This document shows, piece after piece, positions 20,463 through 28,548 of a stretch of DNA of 64,000 nucleotides. A program made the translations under genes and the position numbers. The notes below the pieces were generated by a model. That model saw only the letters and a program-made list of their open reading frames with translations. It ran no database searches and was not told where the DNA came from. Position 1 is the first letter of the stretch. Each line of letters begins with the position of its first letter. This DNA comes from Chlorobaculum parvum NCIB 8327 (lineage in GTDB: Bacteria > Bacteroidota > Chlorobiia > Chlorobiales > Chlorobiaceae). Where the stretch lies: the NCBI RefSeq assembly GCF_000020505.1, contig NC_011027.1, positions 1,844,001 through 1,908,000 on the forward strand. The letters are read 5' to 3'.

Positions 20463-20536
20463 GCGCTAACAAGGCGCTGCACTCGGATAAATTACTCGCT
20501 GCGCTCGCAATTTACCGGTGAGCGCAAACGTTGGCA
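20463..20536 (+). repeat. attC-like recombination site behind nhaA
   Basis: R'' CGCTAAC (20464-20470) and R' GTTGGC (20530-20535). Inside, GCGCTGCAC pairs with GTGAGCGC if one G is left unpaired, as L''/L' of attC sites do with their extrahelical base. The centre CGGATAAATT pairs imperfectly with AATTTACCGG. Length (about 73) and opening TAACAAGGCGCTGCA resemble proteobacterial cassette sites. A 30-codon frame (20429-20521, ending ALAIYR) runs through it and is probably not a gene. Confidence 0.65.
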
Positions 20537-20600
20537 CAAATAATCGCCTGAGAGAAAAAAGTCTGACTCCCAACACCTCGCAGCATTTGCTCATCCACGA

Positions 20601-20984
20601 TCATCTCCTTCTTCCCCATCTCCGCAGAAACAGCACAACATCCATCTTTTCAACTTCACTTCTCGCAACACCGTAAACCATTTCAACGAGATCATCCTCC
20701 GGCGCTTCGAAATCGTAGCCGTTCAACGCGAGAAAAACGATGGCTGACACTGCGCCGACTCGCTTGTTTCCGTCGAGAAAAGGGTGATTCCTTACCAAGT
20801 GAAACAGATAGGCCGAAGCCATTTCGTGGATGTCGGTGTGCAGGAACTCACCTTTGAACGTTGCCGTCGGCATGGCAACTGCCGAGGTGAGCAGGCCCAT
20901 CTCCCGAACGCCGAGCGTTCCGCCGTAACGGGTGATCTGATCGCGGTGGATGTGCAGAACCTCGTGAAGCTCCAGAAATCTCAT
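20601..20984 (-). CDS. doc: Doc-type (Fic family) toxin
   Basis: 127-residue death-on-curing toxin. The motif HPFLDGNKRVGAVSA is the Doc form of the Fic core (HPFxDGNKR), the variant that phosphorylates EF-Tu and arrests translation in phage P1 Doc. The N-terminal LHEVLHIHRDQITRYGG and GLLTSAVAMP are also typical. It starts 3 bases after the stop of the upstream AbrB-like antitoxin, and the two are surely cotranscribed. It lies 64 bases from the nhaA cassette edge, pointing towards it. Confidence 0.92.
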   Translation of the reverse strand: MRFLELHEVLHIHRDQITRYGGTLGVREMGLLTSAVAMPTATFKGEFLHTDIHEMASAYLFHLVRNHPFLDGNKRVGAVSAIVFLALNGYDFEAPEDDLVEMVYGVARSEVEKMDVVLFLRRWGRRR

Positions 20985-20987
20985 CGC

Positions 20988-21215
20988 TTACTCGGCAAGT
21001 TTTTTCAACGCCTTTGCATAACGGGTGTTCACCTTCTCAAGCGCCGCACCGAACGCCGCGCTTCCTTCAGGATTTTTCAGCGGTGTGAGAATAAGCGCCT
21101 GCCCGTCCGTCGTGATTTCAAACGGAGTATCGGCATCGGCTCCGATCAGTTCAAGGATCGGTTTTTCGATCACCATCGCCATGCTGTTCCCGTGCTTTGT
21201 CAATTGCTTTATCAT
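20988..21215 (-). CDS. AbrB/MazE-like (SpoVT-AbrB fold) antitoxin
   Basis: 75 residues. The N-terminal MIKQLTKHGNSMAMVIEKPILE is the swapped-hairpin SpoVT/AbrB DNA-binding fold (KHGNSMAMVIEKPIL), and the C-terminal ALEKVNTRYAKALKKLAE is a helix suited to binding the toxin. Doc is classically paired with Phd; here the partner is an AbrB-type protein, a combination known in other genomes. It is expected to neutralise Doc and repress the operon at the palindromes at 21231-21260. Confidence 0.88.
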   Translation of the reverse strand: MIKQLTKHGNSMAMVIEKPILELIGADADTPFEITTDGQALILTPLKNPEGSAAFGAALEKVNTRYAKALKKLAE

Positions 21216-21230
21216 AGCCGCCTCAGTAAG

Positions 21231-21260
21231 GTTATAACTTTATCAGTACAAAGTTATAAC
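21231..21260. promoter_or_regulatory. Palindromic operator of the toxin-antitoxin operon (putative)
   Basis: GTTATAACTTT (21231-21241), spacer ATCAGTAC, AAAGTTATAAC (21250-21260): perfect 11-bp inverted repeat. Each arm contains the palindrome GTTATAAC, and the two palindromes are 22 bp apart centre to centre, about two helical turns. It lies 15 bases upstream of the antitoxin start, where an autoregulatory operator is expected. Confidence 0.65.
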
Positions 21261-21404
21261 ATCGGCATCTCACCGCCAAGTTCCCGGAAGCATCCGCCTG
21301 CTACCGCGTTGTAACATTTTGTATATTTGTTATTAATCGCTATTACCCGATCTTTGACTGACCCCGTGCCGGGGCCGCCTCAACTTGTGAAAGGAGCTAC
21401 GACC

Positions 21405-22118
21405 ATGAGACTCGCCGTTAACATCGACCATATCGCCACCCTGCGCAACGCTCGCAACGAAGGCCATCCCGATCCGGTGGAGGCCGCCATTCTCGCCGAA
21501 CAGAGCGGCGCGGCAGGCATCGTCTGCCACTTGCGCGAAGATCGCCGCCACATCAAGGACGACGACCTCGAACGGCTTCGTGAAGCCATCGACACCAAGC
21601 TCGATCTCGAAATGGCCATGACCAGCGAGATGCAGTCCATCGCGCTAAGGGTGAAACCCGAGCTGGTGACGCTTGTGCCTGAAAAGCGCGAGGAGCTGAC
21701 CACCGAGGGCGGCTTCGCGATCCACACGCACTTCAAGCGCCTCACAGAGTTCATCAAACCGCTGCGCGACCACGGCGTCGAAGTGAGCATTTTCATCGAG
21801 CCCGAGGACGACGCCATCGAGCTGGCCGCCGAGGCGGGCGCGAACCTCGTGGAGCTGCACACCGGCCCCTACTCGCTCGCCACCGGCGACAAACAGATAG
21901 CCTACGAGCTGGAGCGCATCCGCACTGCGGCTCGCATCGCGCGTGAAGCCGGACTCGCAGTCGTTGCCGGGCACGGCCTGAGCGTGCACAACATCGCGCC
22001 GTTCCGCGAGCTGCACGACATCGAGGAGGTCAGCATCGGTCACGCCCTCATAGCCCGTGCGGTGCTGGTCGGACTGCCGGTCGCCATTCAGGAACTCCTC
22101 GACCACATCTCACGGTGA
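21405..22118 (+). CDS. pdxJ: Pyridoxine 5'-phosphate synthase
   Basis: Condenses 1-deoxyxylulose 5-phosphate with aminoacetone phosphate to give pyridoxine 5'-phosphate (vitamin B6). 237 residues, TIM barrel. Start [17 protein letters not shown] and the segments [25 protein letters not shown] and [10 protein letters not shown] are standard PdxJ blocks. The ATG at 21405 is fixed by AAAGGAG at the right distance; the frame is open 26 codons further upstream without homology. The stop overlaps the GTG start of the rdgB-like gene. Confidence 0.96.
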
Positions 22119-22786
22119 GCACCGAAACCATCGACATCGTGCTGGCCACCGGCAACCGCGACAAGGTGCGCGAGCTGAAACCGGTGCTTGAAGGCATTCA
22201 TCCCGCGCTCCGGGTACGCGCGCTCTTCGAGCTGGGACTCGAAGCCGACGTCGAGGAGACCGAAACGACGCTCGAAGACAACGCGCGACTGAAAGCCGAC
22301 GCGATCTTCGAGCTGGTCAGATCGCAACTGAACCATTTCATCGCGCTCGCCGACGACACCGGCCTCGAAGTCGATGCGCTCAACGGCGAACCTGGCGTCT
22401 ATTCCGCACGGTTCGCCCCGATGCCGCCCGGCCAGTCGCCGACCTACGCGGACAACGTGCGCCACCTGCTCGACCGGATGACCGGAAAAACCGACCGCTC
22501 AGCGCGATTCAGGACGGTCATCGCCATGAAAGGGCTGTTGCCATCGGCGGCTGACAACGACGTAACGATTGAAGAAACGGTTGAGGGTAGCGTCGAGGGC
22601 GTCATTACCGAAACGACGATTGGCGAAGGTGGCTTCGGCTACGACCCGATCTTCATGCCCGCCGGGACAGGCAAAACCTTCGCCCAGCTCACCATCGACG
22701 AAAAAAACGCCATCAGCCACCGTGGACGAGCCGTGCAGGCCGCCGTGCGCCGAATCCGTCAACTTCTTGAGCAATGCGGACTTTAG
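22115..22786 (+). CDS. rdgB: Non-canonical purine NTP pyrophosphatase, RdgB/HAM1 family
   Basis: Hydrolyses (d)ITP and XTP to monophosphates, keeping deaminated purines out of DNA and RNA. 223 residues; the N-terminal [17 protein letters not shown], then [21 protein letters not shown] and [11 protein letters not shown] are the family motifs, and ISHRGRA is the conserved C-terminal loop. It starts with GTG at 22115, overlapping the pdxJ stop by 4 bases (GTGA), so it is translationally coupled. uppP follows after 24 bases. Confidence 0.95.
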
Positions 22787-22810
22787 CATAACCGAACCCC
22801 TACCCTTTTC

Positions 22811-23659
22811 ATGAACCTCTTTCAGGCCATCATCCTCGGCATCGTCCAGGGCCTCACCGAGTTCCTGCCCATCAGCAGCTCCGCGCACCTGCGCATCGTG
22901 CCCGCCCTCGCCGGATGGGACGACCCCGGCGCGGCCTTCACGGCCATCGTGCAGATCGGTACGCTCGCGGCGGTGCTGATCTACTTCATGAAGGACATTA
23001 TTTCCATCGTGGGCGCGGTGGTCTCCGACCTGCTCAAAGGCAAGCCGCTCGCCTCGGACGAATCGCGGACGGGCTGGATGATCGCCGCCGGAACGATACC
23101 GATCGTGGTGTTCGGCCTGGCGTTCAAGGATGACATCGAAACCACCCTTCGCTCACTCTACTGGGTTTCGGCGGCGCTGATCGCGCTGGCCCTCGTGCTG
23201 TCGATTGCCGAAAAACACACGAGCAACCGCGCCAGGCAGGGACGGCGGGGCAAGGCAATCAGCGAAATCACCTGGCTCGACGCGATGATTATCGGCTTCG
23301 CACAGGCGATGGCGCTCATCCCAGGATCGAGCCGCTCTGGCGTCACCATCACCGCCGGACTGTTCCGCAACCTCGACCGCGAAACCTCGGCGCGTTTCTC
23401 GTTCCTGCTCTCGCTCCCCTCGGTGTTCGCCGCAGGCATTTACCAGCTCTACAAAACCTGGGACGTCATCACCGCCTCGACCGACAACATGATCAACATC
23501 GCCGTCGCCACCGTGTTTGCCTTCATCTTCGGCTACCTCTCCATCGCCTTCCTGCTCACCTACCTCAAACGCCACAGCACCGGAATCTTCATCGGCTACC
23601 GCCTGCTACTCGGCATCAGCCTCATCATCATGATCGGCACCGGGCACCTGATGCCGTGA
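22811..23659 (+). CDS. uppP: Undecaprenyl-diphosphatase (UppP/BacA)
   Basis: Integral membrane phosphatase recycling undecaprenyl diphosphate to the monophosphate carrier used for peptidoglycan and O-antigen. 282 residues, about eight helices. Motifs: GIVQGLTEFLPISSSAHL at the N terminus and PGSSRSGVTITAGLF, the two active-site loops (Glu, Ser and Arg). Loss or excess of this activity alters bacitracin sensitivity in other bacteria. Third gene of the pdxJ-rdgB-uppP group. Confidence 0.96.
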   Translation: MNLFQAIILGIVQGLTEFLPISSSAHLRIVPALAGWDDPGAAFTAIVQIGTLAAVLIYFMKDIISIVGAVVSDLLKGKPLASDESRTGWMIAAGTIPIVVFGLAFKDDIETTLRSLYWVSAALIALALVLSIAEKHTSNRARQGRRGKAISEITWLDAMIIGFAQAMALIPGSSRSGVTITAGLFRNLDRETSARFSFLLSLPSVFAAGIYQLYKTWDVITASTDNMINIAVATVFAFIFGYLSIAFLLTYLKRHSTGIFIGYRLLLGISLIIMIGTGHLMP

Positions 23660-23715
23660 TTGTCGGGACGCATGACCTGCGCCCTGATTGCGGATATGCC
23701 TCGGTATTTTGGAAA

Positions 23716-23740
23716 GGGCAGGCGCAAGGCCTGCCCCTAC
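23716..23740. repeat. GTAGGGGCAACC-type repeat, covarying version
   Basis: GGGCAGGC-GCAAG-GCCTGCCCCTAC. Same frame as 14961-14985, but the stem bases CAACC/GGTTG are changed to CAGGC/GCCTG on both sides, keeping the pairs. Lies between uppP and the PHP gene. Confidence 0.8.
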
Positions 23741-23926
23741 AGATCGCCCCGCCTCTCGTCCCAACATTATCAATTATCCACTGTCAATTATCAATTCACG
23801 CCCCCTGCACCTTCCTACCGGAATGCAACTTTCTACCGCGAAAATTTATTCTATTCCTGTAAACAAGGCCGGAAATTTTGTTATATATGAGGATTAGAAT
23901 AAAAACATGAAAACCAAACTTTGGCC

Positions 23927-24793
23927 ATGCCATACAGCTCGTCAGGTGTAGGGCATAATGGCTTTGATAAAGCGGATTTACACATACACACCAAATGTTC
24001 GGACGGCCTGTTCACACCCGAAGAGATCGTTCGTAAGGCGGTTCATGGCGGATTGAAAGCCATCAGCATCACCGACCATGATACCGTTGCGGGTATAGAC
24101 AAAGCAAAGCCATTAGCACTCGAATTGGGGCTTGAGCTGATCCCTGGCGTAGAGATGAGCTCGGCCTACAAGGGGTATGACATCCATATCCTTGGGTATT
24201 TTTTTGACTATCAGCACTCAGAGCTGAAGCGTTATCTGGACAACTGCCGCCGCCTGCGCACGGAGCGGGCGGAGCGCATGGTGCAGAAACTCGGCAAAAT
24301 GGGCGTCAAGATCGAGATCGAACAGATCATCATGAAAGCCCAGAACGGCAGCGTGGGGCGTCCGCACATCGCGGCGGTGCTTCAGGACGGCGGGTTCGTC
24401 AAAAGTTTCAGCGAAGCATTCAGCAAATACCTCGGCTCGCACAGCCCGGCCTACGTCAAAAGCATCGAAACGCATCCGCAGGAGGTCATCCGGCTCATCA
24501 ACGAAGCCGGCGGGTTGTCGTTCCTGGCCCATCCGGCCCAGAACGTGCCCGATGAAATTCTGCGCCAGCTCATCTCCTTCGGGCTCGATGGGCTTGAAAT
24601 CATTCACCCTTCGCACGACACCTACCGCCAGAACTACTACCGGGAGATTGCCAACGAGTACTTCATGCTCTTCTCGGGCGGCTCGGACTATCACGGCTTG
24701 AAAGATCACGAAGACAATTTCGGCCAGATCTGGATACCGTACGAGTGGGTCACCAAAATGAAAAGCCGGCTGTATCCGGTGATGAAGGGTTGA
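23927..24793 (+). CDS. PHP-domain phosphoesterase, RNase AM (YciV/TrpH)-like
   Basis: 288-residue metal-dependent phosphoesterase. The PHP motifs are present: DLHIHTKCSDG with metal His, ITDHDT, PGVEMSS, GRPHIAAVL and GGSDYHG near the C terminus. The order and length match the YciV/TrpH group, of which E. coli YciV (RNase AM) trims 5' ends of small RNAs and pAp-type nucleotides. The ATG at 23927 is preceded by an in-frame TTG two codons up; no ribosome binding site helps choose. Stands alone between uppP and the Mla-type operon. Confidence 0.85.
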   Translation: MPYSSSGVGHNGFDKADLHIHTKCSDGLFTPEEIVRKAVHGGLKAISITDHDTVAGIDKAKPLALELGLELIPGVEMSSAYKGYDIHILGYFFDYQHSELKRYLDNCRRLRTERAERMVQKLGKMGVKIEIEQIIMKAQNGSVGRPHIAAVLQDGGFVKSFSEAFSKYLGSHSPAYVKSIETHPQEVIRLINEAGGLSFLAHPAQNVPDEILRQLISFGLDGLEIIHPSHDTYRQNYYREIANEYFMLFSGGSDYHGLKDHEDNFGQIWIPYEWVTKMKSRLYPVMKG

Positions 24794-24904
24794 GATTTTT
24801 TTTGGCCCGTTGATGAAGAAACCTGCAAGTTTGCTATACTTGCACCACATACAGAGCGCCGGAAGTCGAATGGGCGCGATTTATGATGAATTGATTTTGA
24901 TACT

Positions 24905-25702
24905 ATGCCCCTGACGCTCATCGGTAACTTCGTGGATAGCAAAGTGCTCCAGCTCAAGGAGCTGCTGCTGACCATGCAGGAATTTTTCTATTTCGCGCTC
25001 AGAGCCTTTTCCACCCTGCCAAAAGCCAAACGCTACTGGCGGGATGTGCTTGATCAGGCGCTCATCTGCGGGGTCGAGTCGATTCCGATCGTGCTCGTCA
25101 GCTCGATCTCCATCGGCGCGCTGATGTCAATGGAAGTGGGCAACCTGCTCGAAGAGTTCGGCGCCAAGACGATGCTCGGGCGCTCCACCTCGAACGCCGT
25201 ACTTCGCGAACTCGGCCCGCTCTTGATGGGCCTGATGCTTTCGGCGCGCTACGGATCGCGTAACGGCGCGGAACTCGGCGCGATGCAGATTTCCGAGCAG
25301 ATCGACGCCCTGCGCGCCTTCGGCACCGACCCCATCGCCAAGCTCGTCATGCCGAGGCTGCTGGCCGCGCTCATCATGTTCGTGCCGCTCATCGCCCTCT
25401 CCGACTTCGCCGGATTGCAGACCGCCGCTCTCGTCGCTCAGTTCTACCACAAGCTCGACCCCGGCATCTTCTGGAACTCGATCTACCCGAGGCTGCTGCC
25501 GAAGGACTTCGTCGTCAGCTTCCTCAAAGCTCCGGTGTTCGCGATTATCATCACGCTGGTCAGCAGCTTCAACGGCTTCTCGGCACACGGCGGTACGGCT
25601 GGCGTTGGCCGATCAACCATCAAGGGTATCGTCGCCTCGTCGGGCCTGGTGCTCGTGGCCAACTTCTACGTCTCGAAAATCGTGCTCGACATCATGCACT
25701 GA
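24905..25702 (+). CDS. mlaE: MlaE-type lipid ABC transporter permease
   Basis: 265-residue inner-membrane permease of the MlaE/Ttg2B/YrbE family, which works with an MCE protein to move phospholipids between the two membranes. Family core: VLVSSISIGALMSMEVGN, RELGPLLMGLMLSARYGSRNGAELGAM (split by the conserved Glu-rich loop) and EQIDALRAFGTDPI. Five or so hydrophobic segments. The ATPase gene starts 1 base after its stop, and the MCE gene follows, giving the order permease, ATPase, MCE. Periplasmic MlaC and outer-membrane MlaA are not seen here. Confidence 0.92.
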   Translation: MPLTLIGNFVDSKVLQLKELLLTMQEFFYFALRAFSTLPKAKRYWRDVLDQALICGVESIPIVLVSSISIGALMSMEVGNLLEEFGAKTMLGRSTSNAVLRELGPLLMGLMLSARYGSRNGAELGAMQISEQIDALRAFGTDPIAKLVMPRLLAALIMFVPLIALSDFAGLQTAALVAQFYHKLDPGIFWNSIYPRLLPKDFVVSFLKAPVFAIIITLVSSFNGFSAHGGTAGVGRSTIKGIVASSGLVLVANFYVSKIVLDIMH

Positions 25703-25703
25703 T

Positions 25704-26438
25704 ATGATTGAACTCCGGAACGTCACGCTGAAGTACGGCGAAAAGGTAATTCTCGACAAGGTTTCGCTGACCGTGCAGGACAACACCATCAAGGCGATAC
25801 TCGGCCCCAGCGGCGTCGGCAAAAGCACGATCATCAAGCTCATGCTCGGCCTCATCAAGCCAAACAGTGGGCAGGTCTTCGTCGATGGCGTCGATATTAC
25901 CCCGCTCAAGGAGGCCGATCTTTACCCGATCCGGCGCAAAATGGGCATCGTCTTCCAGGGCAATGCCCTGTTCGACTCGATGACTATCGCCCAGAACATG
26001 AGCTTTTTCCTGCGCGAAAACCTGAGGCTGCCTGAAGAGGAGATCAAACAGCGGGTCACCGAGCAGATCCGGTTCGCCGGGCTCGAAGGCTACGAGGAGC
26101 AGCTCCCCGAAAGCCTCAGTGGCGGCATGAAAAAGCGCGTTGCGATTGGCCGGGCGCTGATCTTCAACCCGAAGATGATTCTCTTCGACGAACCGACCGC
26201 CGGTCTCGACCCGGTCAGCTCGCGCAAGATTCTGAACCTGATCGCCTCGCTCAAAAAGAGCAACGACCTCGGCGCGGTGTTCGTCACGCACATCATCGAC
26301 GACGTGTTCGCCATCGCCGACGAAGTCTCCGTGCTGTACCAGAGCAAGATCATTTTCGACGGCCCGACCGAACAGTTGCACAATTCGGAGCACCCGTTCA
26401 TCAAGTCGATCCTGTCGGACAAAATCCTCGAACTTTAA
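25704..26438 (+). CDS. mlaF: MlaF-type lipid ABC transporter ATPase
   Basis: 244-residue ATP-binding subunit energising MlaE. Walker A GPSGVGKST, Q-loop MGIVFQGNALFDSMT, ABC signature LSGGMKKRVAIGRAL and Walker B MILFDEPTAGLDPV are present; the FQGNALFDSMT segment is typical of MlaF. The ATG at 25704 is chosen by homology (MIELRNVTLKYGEKV); an open extension upstream overlaps mlaE and is not family-like. The MCE gene starts 25 bases downstream. Confidence 0.95.
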   Translation: MIELRNVTLKYGEKVILDKVSLTVQDNTIKAILGPSGVGKSTIIKLMLGLIKPNSGQVFVDGVDITPLKEADLYPIRRKMGIVFQGNALFDSMTIAQNMSFFLRENLRLPEEEIKQRVTEQIRFAGLEGYEEQLPESLSGGMKKRVAIGRALIFNPKMILFDEPTAGLDPVSSRKILNLIASLKKSNDLGAVFVTHIIDDVFAIADEVSVLYQSKIIFDGPTEQLHNSEHPFIKSILSDKILEL

Positions 26439-26463
26439 TTTTTTCAAGTCCCCCTGTTATCGC

Positions 26464-27342
26464 ATGAGAAACCTGAAAGAACTGAAATGGAGCGACCTTA
26501 AAACCGGCATTTTCTTTCTGCTCGGCCTCGGGTTCGCTGCCTATCTCGGCCTGGTCATCGGCAGAAACACCAGTGTGTTCACCGGTGTAACGACCATCAA
26601 GATCATGACCGAAAACGTCAACGGTCTGGCTGAAAACAACTTCGTTGCCGTCGCTGGCAAGAAGATCGGTACCGTCTCAAGCCTCAACTTCGCCACGGAG
26701 AACGACTCGCTGTTCGTCGTGGCCAACCTGAAGTTGCAGAACGAGTACGCAAACCTTGTCACGAAGGACTCGAAGGCCTCAATTCGCTCTCTCGGCGTGT
26801 TGGGCGATAAGTATGTGGACATCAAGGCGGGAACCGGAAAGCCGGTCAAGGAGGGTGATTTCATCCAGCTCGTGCCCGAAGACGGACTTTCCGCATTGAC
26901 CGACAATGCCAAGAGCACCATCGAAAAGCTCAACACGCTGCTCGACAAGCTCAACAACGGCGACGGCCCTGCCGGACGGCTCATTTCAGACAAGCAGATG
27001 GGCGAAGACCTGCAAAAAACCGTGGCAAACCTGCGCAAGAGTTCAGAAGAGCTGAACAGTGTTGCCGGACAGATTTCAAACGGAAACGGGCTGCTGTCGA
27101 AGCTGCTGCATGACAAGTCGCTGGCAGAGGATACCGAACAGACCATTGCGAACCTTAAGAAAGCCTCCGCCGAAACCGAAACGCTCCTGAAGCAGCTCAA
27201 CGAAGGCAAAGGCTCGCTCGGCAAGCTCAACAACGATCCGGCGCTCTACGACAACCTCAGCGCCACCCTGGTTTCGCTCGACTCCCTGCTCACCGATCTG
27301 AAGAGGAAGCCCAACCGCTACGTACGCTTCACCCTCTTCTGA
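26464..27342 (+). CDS. MCE-domain protein, MlaD-like
   Basis: 292-residue lipid-binding partner of MlaEF. One N-terminal membrane anchor (about 14-31, GIFFLLGLGFAAYLGLVIG) is followed by a single MCE beta-barrel domain (about 38-125, TENVNGLAENNFVAVAGKKIG, split at the conserved loop). The C-terminal half (about 150-270) is a repeated alpha-helical region (NLRKSSEELNSVAGQIS and NLKKASAETETLLKQLN), as in longer MCE proteins that form a needle or tunnel. It begins MRNLKELKWSDLKTG. Confidence 0.9.
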   Translation: MRNLKELKWSDLKTGIFFLLGLGFAAYLGLVIGRNTSVFTGVTTIKIMTENVNGLAENNFVAVAGKKIGTVSSLNFATENDSLFVVANLKLQNEYANLVTKDSKASIRSLGVLGDKYVDIKAGTGKPVKEGDFIQLVPEDGLSALTDNAKSTIEKLNTLLDKLNNGDGPAGRLISDKQMGEDLQKTVANLRKSSEELNSVAGQISNGNGLLSKLLHDKSLAEDTEQTIANLKKASAETETLLKQLNEGKGSLGKLNNDPALYDNLSATLVSLDSLLTDLKRKPNRYVRFTLF

Positions 27343-27359
27343 CCGCATCCTGAAGGCTC

Positions 27360-28484
27360 ATGCGCCTGCTTCGGATACACCTTTTCGCCTGCCTGCTTGC
27401 GGTCGTTTCGCTGACGACCGCTACAGCAGGGCCGAATTTCAGAAGGCTCGATGCGGTGATGCAGGAAGCCGTCAACGACGGAGTCTTTCCCGGCGCAAGC
27501 CTTGCGGTGATCTACAAGGGCCAAACGGTCTATCACCAGGCCTTCGGCAGCCTGACCTACAACCTGAAAGACCCAGTCGCCGACACTACCACCATCTACG
27601 ACGCCGCCTCGCTGACCAAGCCGATCGTCACCACCAGCATCATCATGCAACTTGTGGAACGCGACTCCCTCGACCTGCACGCCCCCGTCGCAAAATACCT
27701 GCCCAACTTCGCTTGCAACGGCAAGGAAAAGATCACCATCGAACAGCTCATGCGCCACAACTCGGGACTCAGGGCACACACCTTTTTTGCCGAGACCTGT
27801 CGCACGCCCAATGAGGTATTCCAGGCCATCGAACAGGATTCGCTCGCCTACAAGCCGGGAACGGAGACCAAATACAGCGACCTCGGCTTCATCCTGCTCG
27901 GCCGGATTATTGAAAAGGTGACCGGTCAAAGCCTACCCGCCAACTTCCACGCCCGCTTTTCGGGGCCGCTCGGCATGAAATCGACAATGTTCAATCCTCC
28001 CCGCCAACTCCAGCCATACATCGCCCCGACCGCCCCCGACACCACCTGGACACTTCCCAGATCGCGACCGCTCGTCAACGACCAGAATGCCGCCCTCCTC
28101 GGAGGAGCCGCAGGACACGCCGGTCTGTTCACAACGACAGGTGATTTGATGAAAATGGTGAAAATGCTCATGGCTGGAGGCAAGTACAACGGACACCGAT
28201 ATATTCAGGCAAAGACGGTCCGGATGTTCCTGAAGAAAACCGACGCCCCGAGAGCGCTCGGCTGGGACATCATCACCCCCGGAAAATCATCGGCAGGCAG
28301 CCGCTTCTCAGAAAAATCCTGGGGGCACCTCGGCTACACCGGCACCAGCATCTGGGTCGATCCGAAGCGAGATCTGGCGGTGATTCTGCTGAGCAACAGA
28401 GTCTGGCCGACCGAGGAGAACAAGAAGATTCGCAAATTCCGGCCACTGTTGCACGACACGGTAGTGGAGTGCCTGAACGACTGA
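27360..28484 (+). CDS. Secreted serine hydrolase, class C beta-lactamase/penicillin-binding protein family
   Basis: 374 residues with a Sec signal peptide (hydrophobic 5-22, likely cleavage after TATA or TATAG). The SxxK motif is SLTK (Ser84, Lys87), the second motif is YSD at the YxN position, and HLGYTGTS stands for the KTG-type HTG box. This set suits an esterase or D-amino acid peptidase more than a true beta-lactamase. It follows the MCE gene by 17 bases and may be cotranscribed with the lipid transport genes, so an envelope role is plausible. Confidence 0.85.
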   Translation: MRLLRIHLFACLLAVVSLTTATAGPNFRRLDAVMQEAVNDGVFPGASLAVIYKGQTVYHQAFGSLTYNLKDPVADTTTIYDAASLTKPIVTTSIIMQLVERDSLDLHAPVAKYLPNFACNGKEKITIEQLMRHNSGLRAHTFFAETCRTPNEVFQAIEQDSLAYKPGTETKYSDLGFILLGRIIEKVTGQSLPANFHARFSGPLGMKSTMFNPPRQLQPYIAPTAPDTTWTLPRSRPLVNDQNAALLGGAAGHAGLFTTTGDLMKMVKMLMAGGKYNGHRYIQAKTVRMFLKKTDAPRALGWDIITPGKSSAGSRFSEKSWGHLGYTGTSIWVDPKRDLAVILLSNRVWPTEENKKIRKFRPLLHDTVVECLND

Positions 28485-28548
28485 ACCGGCCCCGTTACCA
28501 TTCAGAAGCCCCCGAAGCAAGATTATCAATAAAAAAGCAGGACAACGC

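Larger units (their letters stand above)
19023..20536 (+). mobile_element. Integron-type gene cassette carrying nhaA (putative)
   Basis: Left edge GTTAGCG (19023-19029) and, behind nhaA, CGCTAAC (20464-20470), its exact reverse complement. This is what a cassette shows when its first bases match the R'' end of its own attC site. The attC-like site ends at GTTGGC (20530-20535), so the mobile unit would be 19024-20530, one gene plus attC. It sits between mutS2 and a toxin-antitoxin pair. No integron integrase and no second cassette are in the window, so this would be a lone cassette at a secondary site. The structure is seen; mobility is inferred. Confidence 0.6.

Noticed and set aside
20429-20521. 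30-codon ORF behind nhaA
   Set aside because: It runs through the attC-like site; such frames are a by-product of attC sequence.
27360-28484. Serine hydrolase as a beta-lactamase resistance gene
   Set aside because: The second motif is YSD and the context is lipid transport; a housekeeping hydrolase is more likely.
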